Shown here piece after piece: positions 17,424-26,375 of a stretch of DNA of 64,000 nucleotides. The position numbers and the translations under genes were made by a program. Source of the stretch: an uncultured Bryobacteraceae bacterium (GTDB taxonomy: Bacteria; Acidobacteriota; Terriglobia; Bryobacterales; Bryobacteraceae); NCBI GenBank assembly GCA_937924525.1, contig CALDSU010000004.1, positions 1-64,000 on the forward strand. Reading direction: 5' to 3'. The notes under the pieces were generated by a model. It made no database searches. It had not been told where the DNA came from and saw only the letters and a list, made by a program, of their open reading frames with translations. How positions within the stretch are numbered: the first letter of the stretch is position 1; every line of letters starts with the position of its first letter.

Positions 17424-18881
17424 TCACCCGACCGCTGGTTTGTGCCGCTGGTGTGTCCTGTTCATCGGCGCCTCCACGGGACCGCCTCCTACTTTCTCTA
17501 TCGTCGGCTCGCCCGGCGGCCAACAGGGCGGCGCGGCGGGTTGTGCCCCGTCCGGGACGCCGGCGCGCCCTGCTACGAGAGCGCTCCCCGGCGCGAGGAA
17601 TTTTGACGGAGCAACCGCCCGCGCAAGGTCCAGCACGGAAGCCGCCCACGTGGACGCGGCGCCCGCTCCGCGACGGCGGGCCAGCAACTCCGCGTACAGC
17701 CCCTCCAGATCGTGCACGAGACGCTCGAAATCGAAGCGGACCGCGAACGTCCGGCTCGCCTGGCTCATGCGTTCCAGCCTTTCCCGGTCCTCGGCCAGCG
17801 TGTGCAGGACTCGGACGAACGCCTCGGGGCTGGGCGGGCACAGCACCGCGTTGCGGCGCCAGTCGCCGCCGGGTGGACCGGCAAGCGGCGCGGGATCCAC
17901 CAGATCGACGACGCCGCCGGCAGGCGTCGACACGAAGGTTCGTCCCGCAGCCATCGCTTGGATCAGCGCGACGGGCGTGCCTTCGTTGCGGGAGGTAAGG
18001 ATCAGCGCGTGGCACTGCCGGATCACTGCCCGCACGTCCTGCTGCCAGCCGAGAAAACGGCACCGCCGCTCGCCGGTCTCCGCGACGAGGCGCTCCACAA
18101 GCGGGCGTTCCGGGCCATCGCCTGCGAGCACGAAGCGAATCCGTGGAATCTCGCGGACCGCGGCGCGGACCACCGCGCAAAGCAGGGGGATATTTTTGAC
18201 CGGCACCAGGCGCCCGAGCCAGCCGACCACCAGGTCCGGGCCGGGTGGCGGAGGCGCCAGGCGCCTCCACGGCTCGAGGTCGATGCCGAGGGGGAGAATG
18301 CGCACCCGGTTCGGCGGGGCGATGCCGAACCGGCGGGTGATTTCTTCGGCCTGTTGAGGCGAAAGCACGCAGATCGTGTCGGTGATCGCCGCCAGCGCCC
18401 GCTCGACCCCCCGGAGAAGCCAATTTACTGGCCGGGGGAAATATGCCGACAGCACATTCCCATGGAAAGTGTGGAGCACCACCGGCACGCCGGCCAGACG
18501 CGCCGCGACGCGCCCGAGGACACCGGCCTTCGCCGTGTGCGTATGCACGACGTCGGGGCGCAGCCGGCGGAACAGGCGGTAAAGGCGCCAGAGTGCGGCG
18601 GCGTCGCGCCACGGAGACACTGCACGTATCATCTCGGGTACGCGCACGATCGGATCGCCCGGTTGAAGCAGGTACGACATTTCCTGCTCGCCGGCGGCGC
18701 AGGACCCGGTCACCAGCGACCAGGCGTGACCACGCTGGCGCATGCGCCGCGCCACCAGCACGGCTTGTATCGGAGGTCCGCCGGCGCCCAGGCGCGTGAG
18801 CACCGCGCAGACCTGCGCGGAACCCGGCGGGCGCGGGCCCGCGCCGGAAGACACTCGGGATTCTAGCGAACGAGGCTGCAT
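17424..18881 (-). CDS. GT4-type glycosyltransferase (exopolysaccharide)
   Basis: 485 residues from ATG 18881 (GGAG about 10 bases upstream); it overlaps the preceding gene by 19 bases. GT-B fold: DVVHTHTAKAGVLGR and VLHTFHGNVL in the N-domain, GWLGRLVPVKNI at the linker, AGDGPERP, FLGW, and SRNEGTPVALIQAMAAG with the E-x7-E type donor site in the C-domain. The last 75 residues (after ELLARRRG) are Ala/Pro/Gly-rich and unlike the family, so the natural end has probably been lost by a frameshift or stop mutation and the frame runs on to within 4 bases of the WecA-like start. It adds a sugar to the lipid-linked repeat unit. Confidence 0.83.
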   Translation of the reverse strand: MQPRSLESRVSSGAGPRPPGSAQVCAVLTRLGAGGPPIQAVLVARRMRQRGHAWSLVTGSCAAGEQEMSYLLQPGDPIVRVPEMIRAVSPWRDAAALWRLYRLFRRLRPDVVHTHTAKAGVLGRVAARLAGVPVVLHTFHGNVLSAYFPRPVNWLLRGVERALAAITDTICVLSPQQAEEITRRFGIAPPNRVRILPLGIDLEPWRRLAPPPPGPDLVVGWLGRLVPVKNIPLLCAVVRAAVREIPRIRFVLAGDGPERPLVERLVAETGERRCRFLGWQQDVRAVIRQCHALILTSRNEGTPVALIQAMAAGRTFVSTPAGGVVDLVDPAPLAGPPGGDWRRNAVLCPPSPEAFVRVLHTLAEDRERLERMSQASRTFAVRFDFERLVHDLEGLYAELLARRRGAGAASTWAASVLDLARAVAPSKFLAPGSALVAGRAGVPDGAQPAAPPCWPPGEPTIEKVGGGPVEAPMNRTHQRHKPAVG

Positions 18882-20035
18882 ATGCGAGTCTCCTGCGAAA
18901 CCTCTCTGTCTCGAGTCAGGCGCCGGTAAAGCCGTTCGTACTCCCGGGCCACGGCTGGCAGCGAGAAGTGGGTGAGGATGCGGTCCCGGGCGAGCAACCC
19001 CAGCGCCCGGCGGCGCTCCGGACCGGCGCTGATCAGTTCCTGGCACGCCGCGGCCAGGGCTTGCGGATCCTGCGGGGGCGCCACCAGGCCCGCGCCGCCC
19101 ACCAGCAACGGGGCGTCGCCGGCCCGCGTCACCACGCAGGGAACGCCACAAGCCATCGCCTCGCCGATGCTCAGCGGAAAACACTCCGAAACCGATGACG
19201 AAACAGCGATGTCCAGCGCGGGCAGCAAGGCGGGCAGGTCCGCCCGCTCCCCAAGCAGGTGGACACGGCCCCGCAACCCAAGCCGCTCGATCAATGCAGA
19301 CAGCGCGGGGTTGGCCGAGTCCACCCCGCGGCCGGCGAGGACGAAGCGCACGCTCGCCTGCGGGATCCGCGCCGCCGCCTCCAGGAAGTTCCGGTGGTCC
19401 TTCACCGGATGGTAGCGCCCGATCATCCCGACCAGCAGCGTTTCCGGCGCCGCGCCCAATTCCTCGCGGACGCGCAGGCGCGCTCGCGCGTCCGGCGCGA
19501 ACAGCAACGGATCGAAACCGTTCGGGATCCGCTCCCAGCGGGCGCGGCGGTAGCCCAACGCCTCGGCGTGGATGGCGGCGGCCGCCTGCGTAGGGGCCAC
19601 CACGGCGCCTACGGTCCCGGCCAGAAGGCCGCCGAGGCGGATGACAAGGCGCGTGCCGGGCTTCTCGCGGCGAAGGTTCCCGTTCATGCCGTGCACGCTC
19701 CAAAGTACGGGAATCGGCGGCCGCTGGAGCCGGCCTGCCAGCCAGGCGGCGAGGTTGCCATGGTACAGCCAGCCGTGCAACAGGCTGGGACGCAGTTGCG
19801 AAACAATCCGCAGCAGACGCGCCACCGACCGGACGCCGGGAGCCGGCTTCGCCATCCGGCAGGCAAACACCGGGACGCCTAACTCCCGGATACGGTCGCC
19901 GAGGGGGCCCTCTTCGGCCGTGAGGGTGACGACGGCGTGGCCGGCGTCCGCCCGGCGCCAGTGGCGGAGCAACCGGTACAGCATCGTCTCGGCGCCGCCG
20001 GTGAGCAGATTGGGGATCACGTGGCAGATCAGCAT
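18863..20035 (-). CDS. GT4-type glycosyltransferase (exopolysaccharide)
   Basis: 390 residues from ATG 20035, chosen because MLICHVIPNLLTGGAETML is the family's usual N-terminus. GGAE nucleotide-loop, HGWLYHGNLAAW, IPNGFDPLLF, GMIGRYHPVKDHRNFL, LLGERADLPALL and SSSVSECFPLSIGEAMACGVP (E-x7-E) are all present. Overlaps the genes on both sides (19 bases downstream, 7 upstream), which supports translational coupling within the locus. Acceptor and donor sugars cannot be assigned. Confidence 0.88.
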   Translation of the reverse strand: MLICHVIPNLLTGGAETMLYRLLRHWRRADAGHAVVTLTAEEGPLGDRIRELGVPVFACRMAKPAPGVRSVARLLRIVSQLRPSLLHGWLYHGNLAAWLAGRLQRPPIPVLWSVHGMNGNLRREKPGTRLVIRLGGLLAGTVGAVVAPTQAAAAIHAEALGYRRARWERIPNGFDPLLFAPDARARLRVREELGAAPETLLVGMIGRYHPVKDHRNFLEAAARIPQASVRFVLAGRGVDSANPALSALIERLGLRGRVHLLGERADLPALLPALDIAVSSSVSECFPLSIGEAMACGVPCVVTRAGDAPLLVGGAGLVAPPQDPQALAAACQELISAGPERRRALGLLARDRILTHFSLPAVAREYERLYRRLTRDREVSQETRICSLVR

Positions 20036-21057
20036 GGCGAACCCTCTCGGGCGCCGCGCAAGATCCGGGCGAGGCGCGGAGCCAGCGCCGCCACGCTGTA
20101 GCGTTCTTCCACCACCCGGCGCGCGGCCGCGGCGCGCGCCCGCGCCTCGCCGCTCCGCAGGATCGCCCAGTCCATCCCTTCCACCCACTGGTCGAGCGAA
20201 GAAGCCGCGACGCCGCCGGTAGCCTCCAGCACCTCGCGATTCATCCCGACCGGCGACGCCACGGCGGGCACGCCGCATGCCGCGTAGCAGAGGAGCTTGA
20301 AACTGCACTTGCCTCGCGACCACTCCGAGTCGTCCAGGGGCATCAGGCCCACCGTCATCTGCTGGAGCGCGGCGACCTCGCCGGACTCGGACCACGGCAC
20401 AAACTCGATCCGCTCCGGTGGCAGATCCAGCGCCGGCGCCCGGTCAGAAACGATCCGGAGCACCGCGTCGCGCCGCCGGTTCAGGATCTCCCGGAGGGCG
20501 GGCGCGATCAAACGCAGGTAGCGAAACCCGCTGCTGCTGCCCGACCAGCCCAGGCGCGGCCGGTCCGGAGGCGTCGGAGCCGGCGCGAACCGCGTCGTGT
20601 CGACCGCCGTGGGCAGCACCGCCACCCGCTCCGACCAGCGGCGAAACCGCTCGGCCAAAAATTCACTGCCGCAGACCACCCAGTCGCACAGCCGCGCCAG
20701 TCGCGGCGCAGCGATCCCCCGGCCATGCAGCCAGATGGCGTCGTCGACGTCCAGCACGCGCGGACGGCGGGTGAGCCATTCGGCGGTGAGCAGCGAGGAG
20801 ACCATCTCCCGCTGGATCAGACTGACGTCGGCATCGCGCGCGCGCACGGCCGCCCCCGCGCGCTCGGCCGCCGCGGCCACAACCCAGAAGGGGCGTTTCC
20901 ATGCCGCCGCGGGCGGAAAGCTTCCCAGCGGGTGGGGGTACTCGCGGATCCGGACGCCCAGCGGCGCCAGGACGGGAGCGTACTGCCGCACCCGGAAGCG
21001 CGCGCTCGGCGTGTTGCGCCCCCCCGTGAACGCCGCTACGGTCAACGCGCGGGCCAT
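20029..21057 (-). CDS. glycosyltransferase, GT4-like
   Basis: 342 residues from ATG 21057. The N-terminal half has SARFRVRQYAPVL and PRVLDVDDAIW, motifs seen in a GT4 subgroup found in capsule and lipopolysaccharide clusters. The C-terminal half has GWSGSSSGFRYL, IEFVPWSE, GLMPLDDSEWSRGKCSFKLLCYAACGVP and SPVGMNREV. The fold is GT-B. Start overlaps the Wzy-like gene end by 16 bases. Confidence 0.82.
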   Translation of the reverse strand: MARALTVAAFTGGRNTPSARFRVRQYAPVLAPLGVRIREYPHPLGSFPPAAAWKRPFWVVAAAAERAGAAVRARDADVSLIQREMVSSLLTAEWLTRRPRVLDVDDAIWLHGRGIAAPRLARLCDWVVCGSEFLAERFRRWSERVAVLPTAVDTTRFAPAPTPPDRPRLGWSGSSSGFRYLRLIAPALREILNRRRDAVLRIVSDRAPALDLPPERIEFVPWSESGEVAALQQMTVGLMPLDDSEWSRGKCSFKLLCYAACGVPAVASPVGMNREVLEATGGVAASSLDQWVEGMDWAILRSGEARARAAAARRVVEERYSVAALAPRLARILRGAREGSPC

Positions 21058-22289
21058 GCCGCCCCCCCCGGCCTCCACCCCGCCCGGGCGGCTGCGCCCG
21101 CGGTCCGTTGCGCGTGGAGGAACTCGACGCCGTTCAGGAAGATCACCATGAACGGCAAAAACAACATCGTGCGCGGGTAGCGCAGGTTCGAATACCCGAT
21201 CTCAAATCCCAGGTAGACCAGGAACAGGATCCAGGCGTGACGCGAGGACCACAGGTTTCGCCGCAGGAACACGAACAAACCGGCGTACACCGCAATCAGC
21301 AGCGGAAACGAGCCGCGCATCAGATAGTCGACCGGCCCGGAATCGGCAAAGAAAAGCTGGTCTGAAAAACCCAAGCCGATGGGCGAGAACGGATGTTGCG
21401 CGATGAAAGACAGGTTCGGCGCCAGCGCGCCCGCGGCCGAGTACCGTCCCAACAAACCGTTTTCTGAAGACTTCATCACCGCCGACAACTGCTCCACCAG
21501 CCCGGCCGCCGCGCTCAAGTCGTGGCCCGCCCAGGCGTACAGACAAACGCCGGCCGTCGACAGCAGCGCCGCGCCGAGCCGGTCCGCCCAGCCGGCCGTG
21601 GCCAGCAACTGCGCCAGCGCCACGCCCGCGAAAATGTACGAGGTGACCGAATTCAGCGCAACCATCAGCGGAATCCAAGGCACGCCGGCCAGCAGCACCG
21701 CGCGCCGCCGTGTGGCCCGGTAAAGCTCCAGCGCCAGCAGGAAGAAAGCGTAAAAGAAGAACCCGGCCAGCGAATGACTCCCAAACATCAGCACGGGTTT
21801 TCCGCTGGCGAGCATGGACGGCACCAGTTCCGGGTAGCCCATGGAGTAGTTCTCAATCACAAAATCGACCAGCCACGGCGTCCGAAACGTCAACAACGCC
21901 GCCGCGGCCAAGTTCACCAGGTTCACCAGGAAGAACAGCCGGAACACCGCCCGGCCGGCGACCAGGTCGCGGAGGCGCACGCAAAGGAGGACCGAGAGCA
22001 GCACAAACGAGATCCCGGCGCCCCAGGCGTATTCGAGCAGCGGCGACAACAGCGTGCAGGTGAGCAGCACGGCGTGGGTGGCGGCGGCCAGCAATAGAGG
22101 AACGCCGCCGAACATTCCCGAGCGCCGGCACAGCAGCGCCGCCAGCACGATGAAGCTCACGGCCGAGTGCGCAAAATAGAGCGGCATCGAGATGGCGCCG
22201 CCGCGGGCGGAGGGGAAATAGAGCCCGCCGAGCAACAGCGCGGCGGCGAGCCAGGGCGAGATGGTGCGCAGCGTGGCCAGCGGCGGCAT
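21042..22289 (-). CDS. Wzy-like O-antigen/exopolysaccharide polymerase
   Basis: 415 residues with ten to twelve membrane segments and a large periplasmic loop between about residues 245 and 300 (AVMKSSENGLLGRYSAAG...HPFSPIGLG). The short hydrophobic repeats and that loop are the signs used to call Wzy/ligase-type proteins, which have little sequence conservation. Location between the Wzc-type kinase gene and three glycosyltransferases supports polymerase. A WaaL-type ligase cannot be excluded. The last 20 residues are Ala/Gly/Arg-rich and overlap the next gene. Confidence 0.7.
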   Translation of the reverse strand: MPPLATLRTISPWLAAALLLGGLYFPSARGGAISMPLYFAHSAVSFIVLAALLCRRSGMFGGVPLLLAAATHAVLLTCTLLSPLLEYAWGAGISFVLLSVLLCVRLRDLVAGRAVFRLFFLVNLVNLAAAALLTFRTPWLVDFVIENYSMGYPELVPSMLASGKPVLMFGSHSLAGFFFYAFFLLALELYRATRRRAVLLAGVPWIPLMVALNSVTSYIFAGVALAQLLATAGWADRLGAALLSTAGVCLYAWAGHDLSAAAGLVEQLSAVMKSSENGLLGRYSAAGALAPNLSFIAQHPFSPIGLGFSDQLFFADSGPVDYLMRGSFPLLIAVYAGLFVFLRRNLWSSRHAWILFLVYLGFEIGYSNLRYPRTMLFLPFMVIFLNGVEFLHAQRTAGAAARAGWRPGGAAWPAR

Positions 22290-22332
22290 GGGTTCCTCCG
22301 GAGCAGCCGGCGCTTACCGCGCGACGGCGTTC

Positions 22333-24516
22333 CTAAGCTTCGGCGCCGCGGGGACGGTAATACTTGCGGTAGTGGCCGTAGTAGGCATAGCTGTCGCTCA
22401 TCTCCTTGTGCACTTCGTTCAAGACCAATCCAATGACGTTCGCGCGGAGCCGGCTCAGCGTACTCAGCACCGCCCCGATCGCCTTGCGGCTCGTCTGACC
22501 CGCGCGACCCACCACCACCACGCCGTCCACGGAGGTGGCCATGTGGAGGCACTCGGCGAAACCCAGCAGGGGCGGCGCGTCCAGAATCACCAGATCGTAT
22601 TCTGCAGCCGCTTCTTCGAGCACGTGCAACAGACGCTTCTCAAGGAGTTCGGAGGCGCGTCGCATCAGCGGACCGGCGGTGATGACGTCGAGGTCGGGCA
22701 GGTGGGGGGGCCGGGTAATGGCTTCGCGCCAGGGCATCTCGCTCGACAGCAGGTTGGAAAGCCCCACCGCTGGCGTCAGGCCCAATTGCCGGTGCACGCT
22801 CGGACGGCGCAGGTCTCCGTCAATGAGCAGGGTGCGGCGGCGTTGCCCGGCGTGCGCCAGCGCCAGGCGTACGGCGATGGTGGACTTGCCTTCCGCCGGC
22901 GCCGCGCTCGTGATGAGAATGGAGCGCAGCCGCCGGTCGAAATCCGCCAGCAGAATCGAATTGCGCAACGTGCGGATCGCCTCGTCGTAGCCGGCCGCGT
23001 CGGGCTCGACGGAAGGCAGCGCCGTCAGCTCCTGGCCTTTGGCCGGCGCCGGCAGGCTCCGCCATGGCTTGACCGCGGGCAGCGTGCCCACCACTTCCGT
23101 AGACAGGATCCGCGCCGCCTGCTCAGGATCCCGGATGGTGTCGTCCAGGTAATCGCTGAGCAGGGCCACCGACACCGCCAGCAGCAAGGAAGCCAGGAAC
23201 GCCAGCATCAAGTTCAGCGGAATGCGGGGATAGACCGGGCGGTCCGGAGGCCGGGCCATGTCGGCGATCCGGATGGCGCTGTTCTGGAAACTCGCGTTGA
23301 TGCTCGCCTCTTTGATCTTCCGCACCAGTTCCTCATAGAGCTTCTTGTCGGCCTCGGCCTCGCGCTTCAGAATCTGATATTCGAGCGAGCGCGCGTTCAA
23401 GCGGTCGAACTCCGCTTTCTGCTCGGCCACGGCGGTGCGCAGCATGTTCTCCCGGTTCACCGCCTCACGGTATTCGACATCGACCCGGCGGGCGATGTTC
23501 TCCCTGGTCTGCTGAAAGAGGCGTTCGGCCTCGGCCAGTTGCGCCTGCGCCTTGCGGTATTCGGGATGGTTCGGCCCCAAATGCGTCCGGACCTCCGCAA
23601 ACCGGGCCTGCGCGTCCTCCACCTTCTCCCCGAGGCGGCGGAGCGACTCCCCTTGGGTGGATACCTGGGCGGCTTCGAGAGAACCCGATCGCACGGACTG
23701 ATAAGCCGCCTCCTTGCGGACGCGATCGGCCTGGGCGGCCGTGTATTCGGTATTCAACTGCAGCAGACGGGCCGAAATGATGCTGGTCTTTTCTTCCGGG
23801 TTGATGACGTTCAACTCCCGCTCGAATTGCAGGAGCGCGGCCGACGAGCGGTCGACGTTGCTTTTGAGCTCCTCGAGTTGGCGTTCCATGAAGGACGACA
23901 GACCCAGCGTGGACCGGTAGCGAATATGAAAGGTGTGTTCCAGGTAGGACTGCGCGACGGCATTGGCCACGTCGGCCGCCAGGCGCGGATCGGTCGAACG
24001 GTAACTGACCAGCATCAGGTAGGTGTTCCGGGGGCGCTCCACTTTGAGCCTTTTGAGCACGACGGGCGCCTCCCGCGCCTCGCCGGAGACCGGCGGGCCG
24101 CCGGTCTGCTCGGCCTCGAGCAGCCGGAATTTCTGCGCGACCGGCCGGAGCACCGAATCGGATTGAATCAACTTGATCTGCGTCGCCAGGAACTGGTCGC
24201 TGTCGTGGGTGGCCGTGCGGGTGGCATCCTGGCCGATCACCCCGGTCGGCATCTGCCGGTCGACGTCGATCGTCGCGGTCGCCTCATACACGGGCTGCAA
24301 ACGCGAGGAGACCAGCAGGGTCGCCAGGACGCTGGCGGCGACGAAGGCGGCGATCCGCCAGCGGTGACGCTTGCACACCCAAAGCGCATGTTGCAGCGGC
24401 AGGGCCTGATCGCCGTAGTCGGGCTCAAAGCCGCCCGGGCCCGGAAAGCGCACCGGTTCCAGGCTGCGCCCGGCGTCGGCCAGAGCGGGGAGGCTGCGAT
24501 GGAGATCTTCTTGCAT
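22333..24516 (-). CDS. Wzc-type polysaccharide co-polymerase and tyrosine autokinase
   Basis: 727 residues. A Wzz domain lies between two membrane segments (about 55-72 and 430-450); the periplasmic part has long coiled coils (about 200-410). The C-terminal BY-kinase has Walker A APAEGKST (539-546), Walker A' LLIDGDLRRP (about 563-572), Walker B LVILDAPP (about 642-649) and a tyrosine cluster of six Tyr between 710 and 720 ending the protein. Autophosphorylation of that cluster controls chain length and export with Wza. The kinase is fused, as in Proteobacteria, and not split as in Firmicutes. Confidence 0.93.
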   Translation of the reverse strand: MQEDLHRSLPALADAGRSLEPVRFPGPGGFEPDYGDQALPLQHALWVCKRHRWRIAAFVAASVLATLLVSSRLQPVYEATATIDVDRQMPTGVIGQDATRTATHDSDQFLATQIKLIQSDSVLRPVAQKFRLLEAEQTGGPPVSGEAREAPVVLKRLKVERPRNTYLMLVSYRSTDPRLAADVANAVAQSYLEHTFHIRYRSTLGLSSFMERQLEELKSNVDRSSAALLQFERELNVINPEEKTSIISARLLQLNTEYTAAQADRVRKEAAYQSVRSGSLEAAQVSTQGESLRRLGEKVEDAQARFAEVRTHLGPNHPEYRKAQAQLAEAERLFQQTRENIARRVDVEYREAVNRENMLRTAVAEQKAEFDRLNARSLEYQILKREAEADKKLYEELVRKIKEASINASFQNSAIRIADMARPPDRPVYPRIPLNLMLAFLASLLLAVSVALLSDYLDDTIRDPEQAARILSTEVVGTLPAVKPWRSLPAPAKGQELTALPSVEPDAAGYDEAIRTLRNSILLADFDRRLRSILITSAAPAEGKSTIAVRLALAHAGQRRRTLLIDGDLRRPSVHRQLGLTPAVGLSNLLSSEMPWREAITRPPHLPDLDVITAGPLMRRASELLEKRLLHVLEEAAAEYDLVILDAPPLLGFAECLHMATSVDGVVVVGRAGQTSRKAIGAVLSTLSRLRANVIGLVLNEVHKEMSDSYAYYGHYRKYYRPRGAEA

Positions 24517-24567
24517 TGGGAGATGGAGGACTGTTTCAGTGAGCCAGCGTGCTGCCCTTCGGCGTCG

Positions 24568-25530
24568 CTAACGGAAAATCAACGCCGTCGCGCCGGCCGT
24601 GCTGCCGAACAGCACCATCCTTTCGAGCGCATGGAGCGCCACGCGGCGGTTGGTGTTGTCCGGCACATAGAGAATATCGTTCGCCTGCAAGGGCACGTCG
24701 GGCGCCTTGCGTTCCAGGATGCGGCGCAACTCGATGGGGATTTCATGCTTAGACCCCGCTCCCCCCTCGCGACGGTAAATGTAGGCCTGTTTGCCCGCGA
24801 AGGGCGCCAACCCCTCGGAGAGCGCCAGCACTTTGAGCACGCTGGTCTCGGTCTCGTCGTGCAACCGGTAGGCGCCGGGCTTGCGTACGTTTCCCACTAC
24901 GAACACGCGGCCCACCTCGGGCACCCGGATCTCCTCGCCGCCCGCCAGCCGCAGGTTCAACTCCGGGTCGGCCGCGTCGATCAGCCCTTTTACGGGAATG
25001 CGCTGCACCAGCGGGGGCCGCGTCTGGCCGGTGCTGTCGGGAGCCGCCGGCCGCGTCACCAGGATTTCCGAACCCGCATCGGCGCTTAGTCCTTCCGCGC
25101 GCGCGATCGCTTCCAGCAGCGTCACCGGGCCCGCCGCCTGAAAGGTCACCGGGCGTCGCACAGCGCCGGCCACGCTGATCGGCCGGCTATGGTACTCGAT
25201 GATCGTCACCGTCACCACCGGGTCCACAATCAGCCCCTCGTTTTGCAATGCCTGCGCGATCGAGGATTCCAACTCCGCGGGAAAAAGGCCGCCGGCGCGG
25301 ATCCGCTGCCGCAGCATCGGCAGGCGAATGGCGCCGTCCGGATCGACGCGCAGCGTGCGGCTGAACTCCGGAGCATCGTAAACCGCCACCGAGAGCAGAT
25401 CGTTCGCTCCGATTCTTTCCACCGGCAGATTCGCCGGCAGGCTACTCGTTGTGATCTCCGGGGTGACCGCCGGACGCGACTGCGGAAAGCCAACCGCAGT
25501 GAGCGCAAGCACGAGCCAGAAGCGCGCCAT
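24568..25530 (-). CDS. Wza-type polysaccharide export protein
   Basis: 320 residues from ATG 25530 (a GTG two codons upstream is also possible). A signal peptide is followed by the Poly_export domain (IGANDLLSVAVYDAPEFSRTLRVDPDGAIRLPML) and SLBB-type domains (ISVAGAVRRPVTF; VFVVGNVRKPGAYRL). No lipobox Cys is seen at the signal-peptide end, unlike E. coli Wza. The end, MVLFGSTAGATALIF, could be the amphipathic outer-membrane helix. It forms the export channel partnered with the Wzc-type protein 51 bases downstream. Confidence 0.9.
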   Translation of the reverse strand: MARFWLVLALTAVGFPQSRPAVTPEITTSSLPANLPVERIGANDLLSVAVYDAPEFSRTLRVDPDGAIRLPMLRQRIRAGGLFPAELESSIAQALQNEGLIVDPVVTVTIIEYHSRPISVAGAVRRPVTFQAAGPVTLLEAIARAEGLSADAGSEILVTRPAAPDSTGQTRPPLVQRIPVKGLIDAADPELNLRLAGGEEIRVPEVGRVFVVGNVRKPGAYRLHDETETSVLKVLALSEGLAPFAGKQAYIYRREGGAGSKHEIPIELRRILERKAPDVPLQANDILYVPDNTNRRVALHALERMVLFGSTAGATALIFR

Positions 25531-25671
25531 ACTCACTTAGTTCATCGGCGGAACCCGAAAAAACTTTTGGGTATCTGTTCGGCCAGCTTGGGCTACCCCT
25601 CCCGCATGTCTGGTCCAAGCGCCAACCCCGCCGGCCTGGGGCCGCGACCGGCAGGCCCCAAGCCGACGTTC

Positions 25672-25885
25672 CGTATGGTGGATCTGGTCGCCGAAGATTT
25701 CCGGGCAGTCGTCCAGTCCGAACCTCGCCACAGGGCTTCCGGCCGCCTCCTCGAAGCCCACGCGCAGATTCCCAGCGGCGGACGTGGCGGAGGTGACGAT
25801 CAGCCGGGAACCGGTGAACCGGACTGGCTTGGTTCGCGCCGCTCCGCTTTGGTAAGAAGCCCGCAGCGACACCAGGCCGTCCTCG
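25672..25885 (-). pseudogene. fragment of a secreted beta-sandwich domain
   Basis: The minus-strand frame reads DGLVSLRASYQSG, then KPVRFTGSRLIVTSATSAAG, NLRVGFEEAAGSPVARF and GLDDCPEIFGDQIHH. This matches, from memory, a beta-sandwich tail found in secreted glycosidase-like proteins of Acidobacteria and Planctomycetes (pattern DGFVSL..G, TKP..F.GS.LFVN, SLRVE, DC..I.GD). The expected continuation (V.W..G..L....G) is missing and the frame turns to nonsense. No start is available. It is a gene remnant. Confidence 0.6.
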
Positions 25886-26041
25886 CGCGAGACCGCCCGG
25901 CGCGCGGAAGCGCTCCGGCGGGCTGTTGATCGCCGGTCCCCAGGGGAATCGTGTCGTGGCCGGTTTAACTGCTCGGAATCGGATCGGCGGCTAAGCCATG
26001 GAGCAGGAAGCAGAACGTTCGGCGAGTTGCCCGGCGTTATT

Positions 26042-26300
26042 TCATTTTTCGGTGCTCCCCGACGATTTGCCCCTTGGCGTTGACTCCGGTGAAAGTCGTG
26101 GCGTCGCGAGCCCCGCAGGATGCTCCCAGGTGAGGACGGATCCGAACTTGTCGCGCACGAACCCGCGGGGGCGGGGAATAGACCTGCACTCTCCCGCGGT
26201 GCAGGAGTAGCCAACCACGGTTCCGTTGGGGGCGATGCCACTGGCGAATGTCCGGCCTTCGGCTCCACCGAGATCGATGGTTGGATAGTCGCTCAGGTCA
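26042..26300 (-). pseudogene. frameshifted HAF-repeat protein fragment
   Basis: The minus strand reads YPTIDLGGAEGRTFASGI, then APNGTVVGYSC, RGFVRDKFGSVLTWEHPAG. After a frameshift near 26118 it continues GARDATTFTGVNAKGQIVGEH. This is the HAF repeat pattern (T..GIN..G.IVGY...G...GF), typical of large extracellular proteins, here without a start and with the end out of frame. It is a remnant of a larger gene. Confidence 0.65.
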
Positions 26301-26375
26301 CGCTTCTTGCGGGCTCCGGGCGGGTCGGCCGCGGCCAGTCCGACGGTTCCGCGCCGCGTCGGCGGGTCCGAGGGG

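Larger units (their letters stand above)
25537..26375. other. 839-base non-coding gap inside the exopolysaccharide locus
   Basis: No intact gene seen on either strand. It holds two separate decayed fragments (see 25672-25885 and 26042-26300), both on the minus strand, between the Wza-type gene and an upstream glycosyltransferase. The 150 bases between the fragments show nothing I recognise. Confidence 0.7.

Noticed and set aside
17424-19703. Single 759-residue protein spanning two glycosyltransferase genes
   Set aside because: The first half is the wrong frame over the neighbouring glycosyltransferase; the real protein starts at 18881 with a ribosome site.
22261-25089. 942-codon open frame on the plus strand opposite the Wzc-type and Wza-type genes
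   Set aside because: It is a GC-bias antisense shadow: rich in His, Arg, Gln and Gly with no domain, while the minus strand encodes two well-conserved proteins over the same bases.
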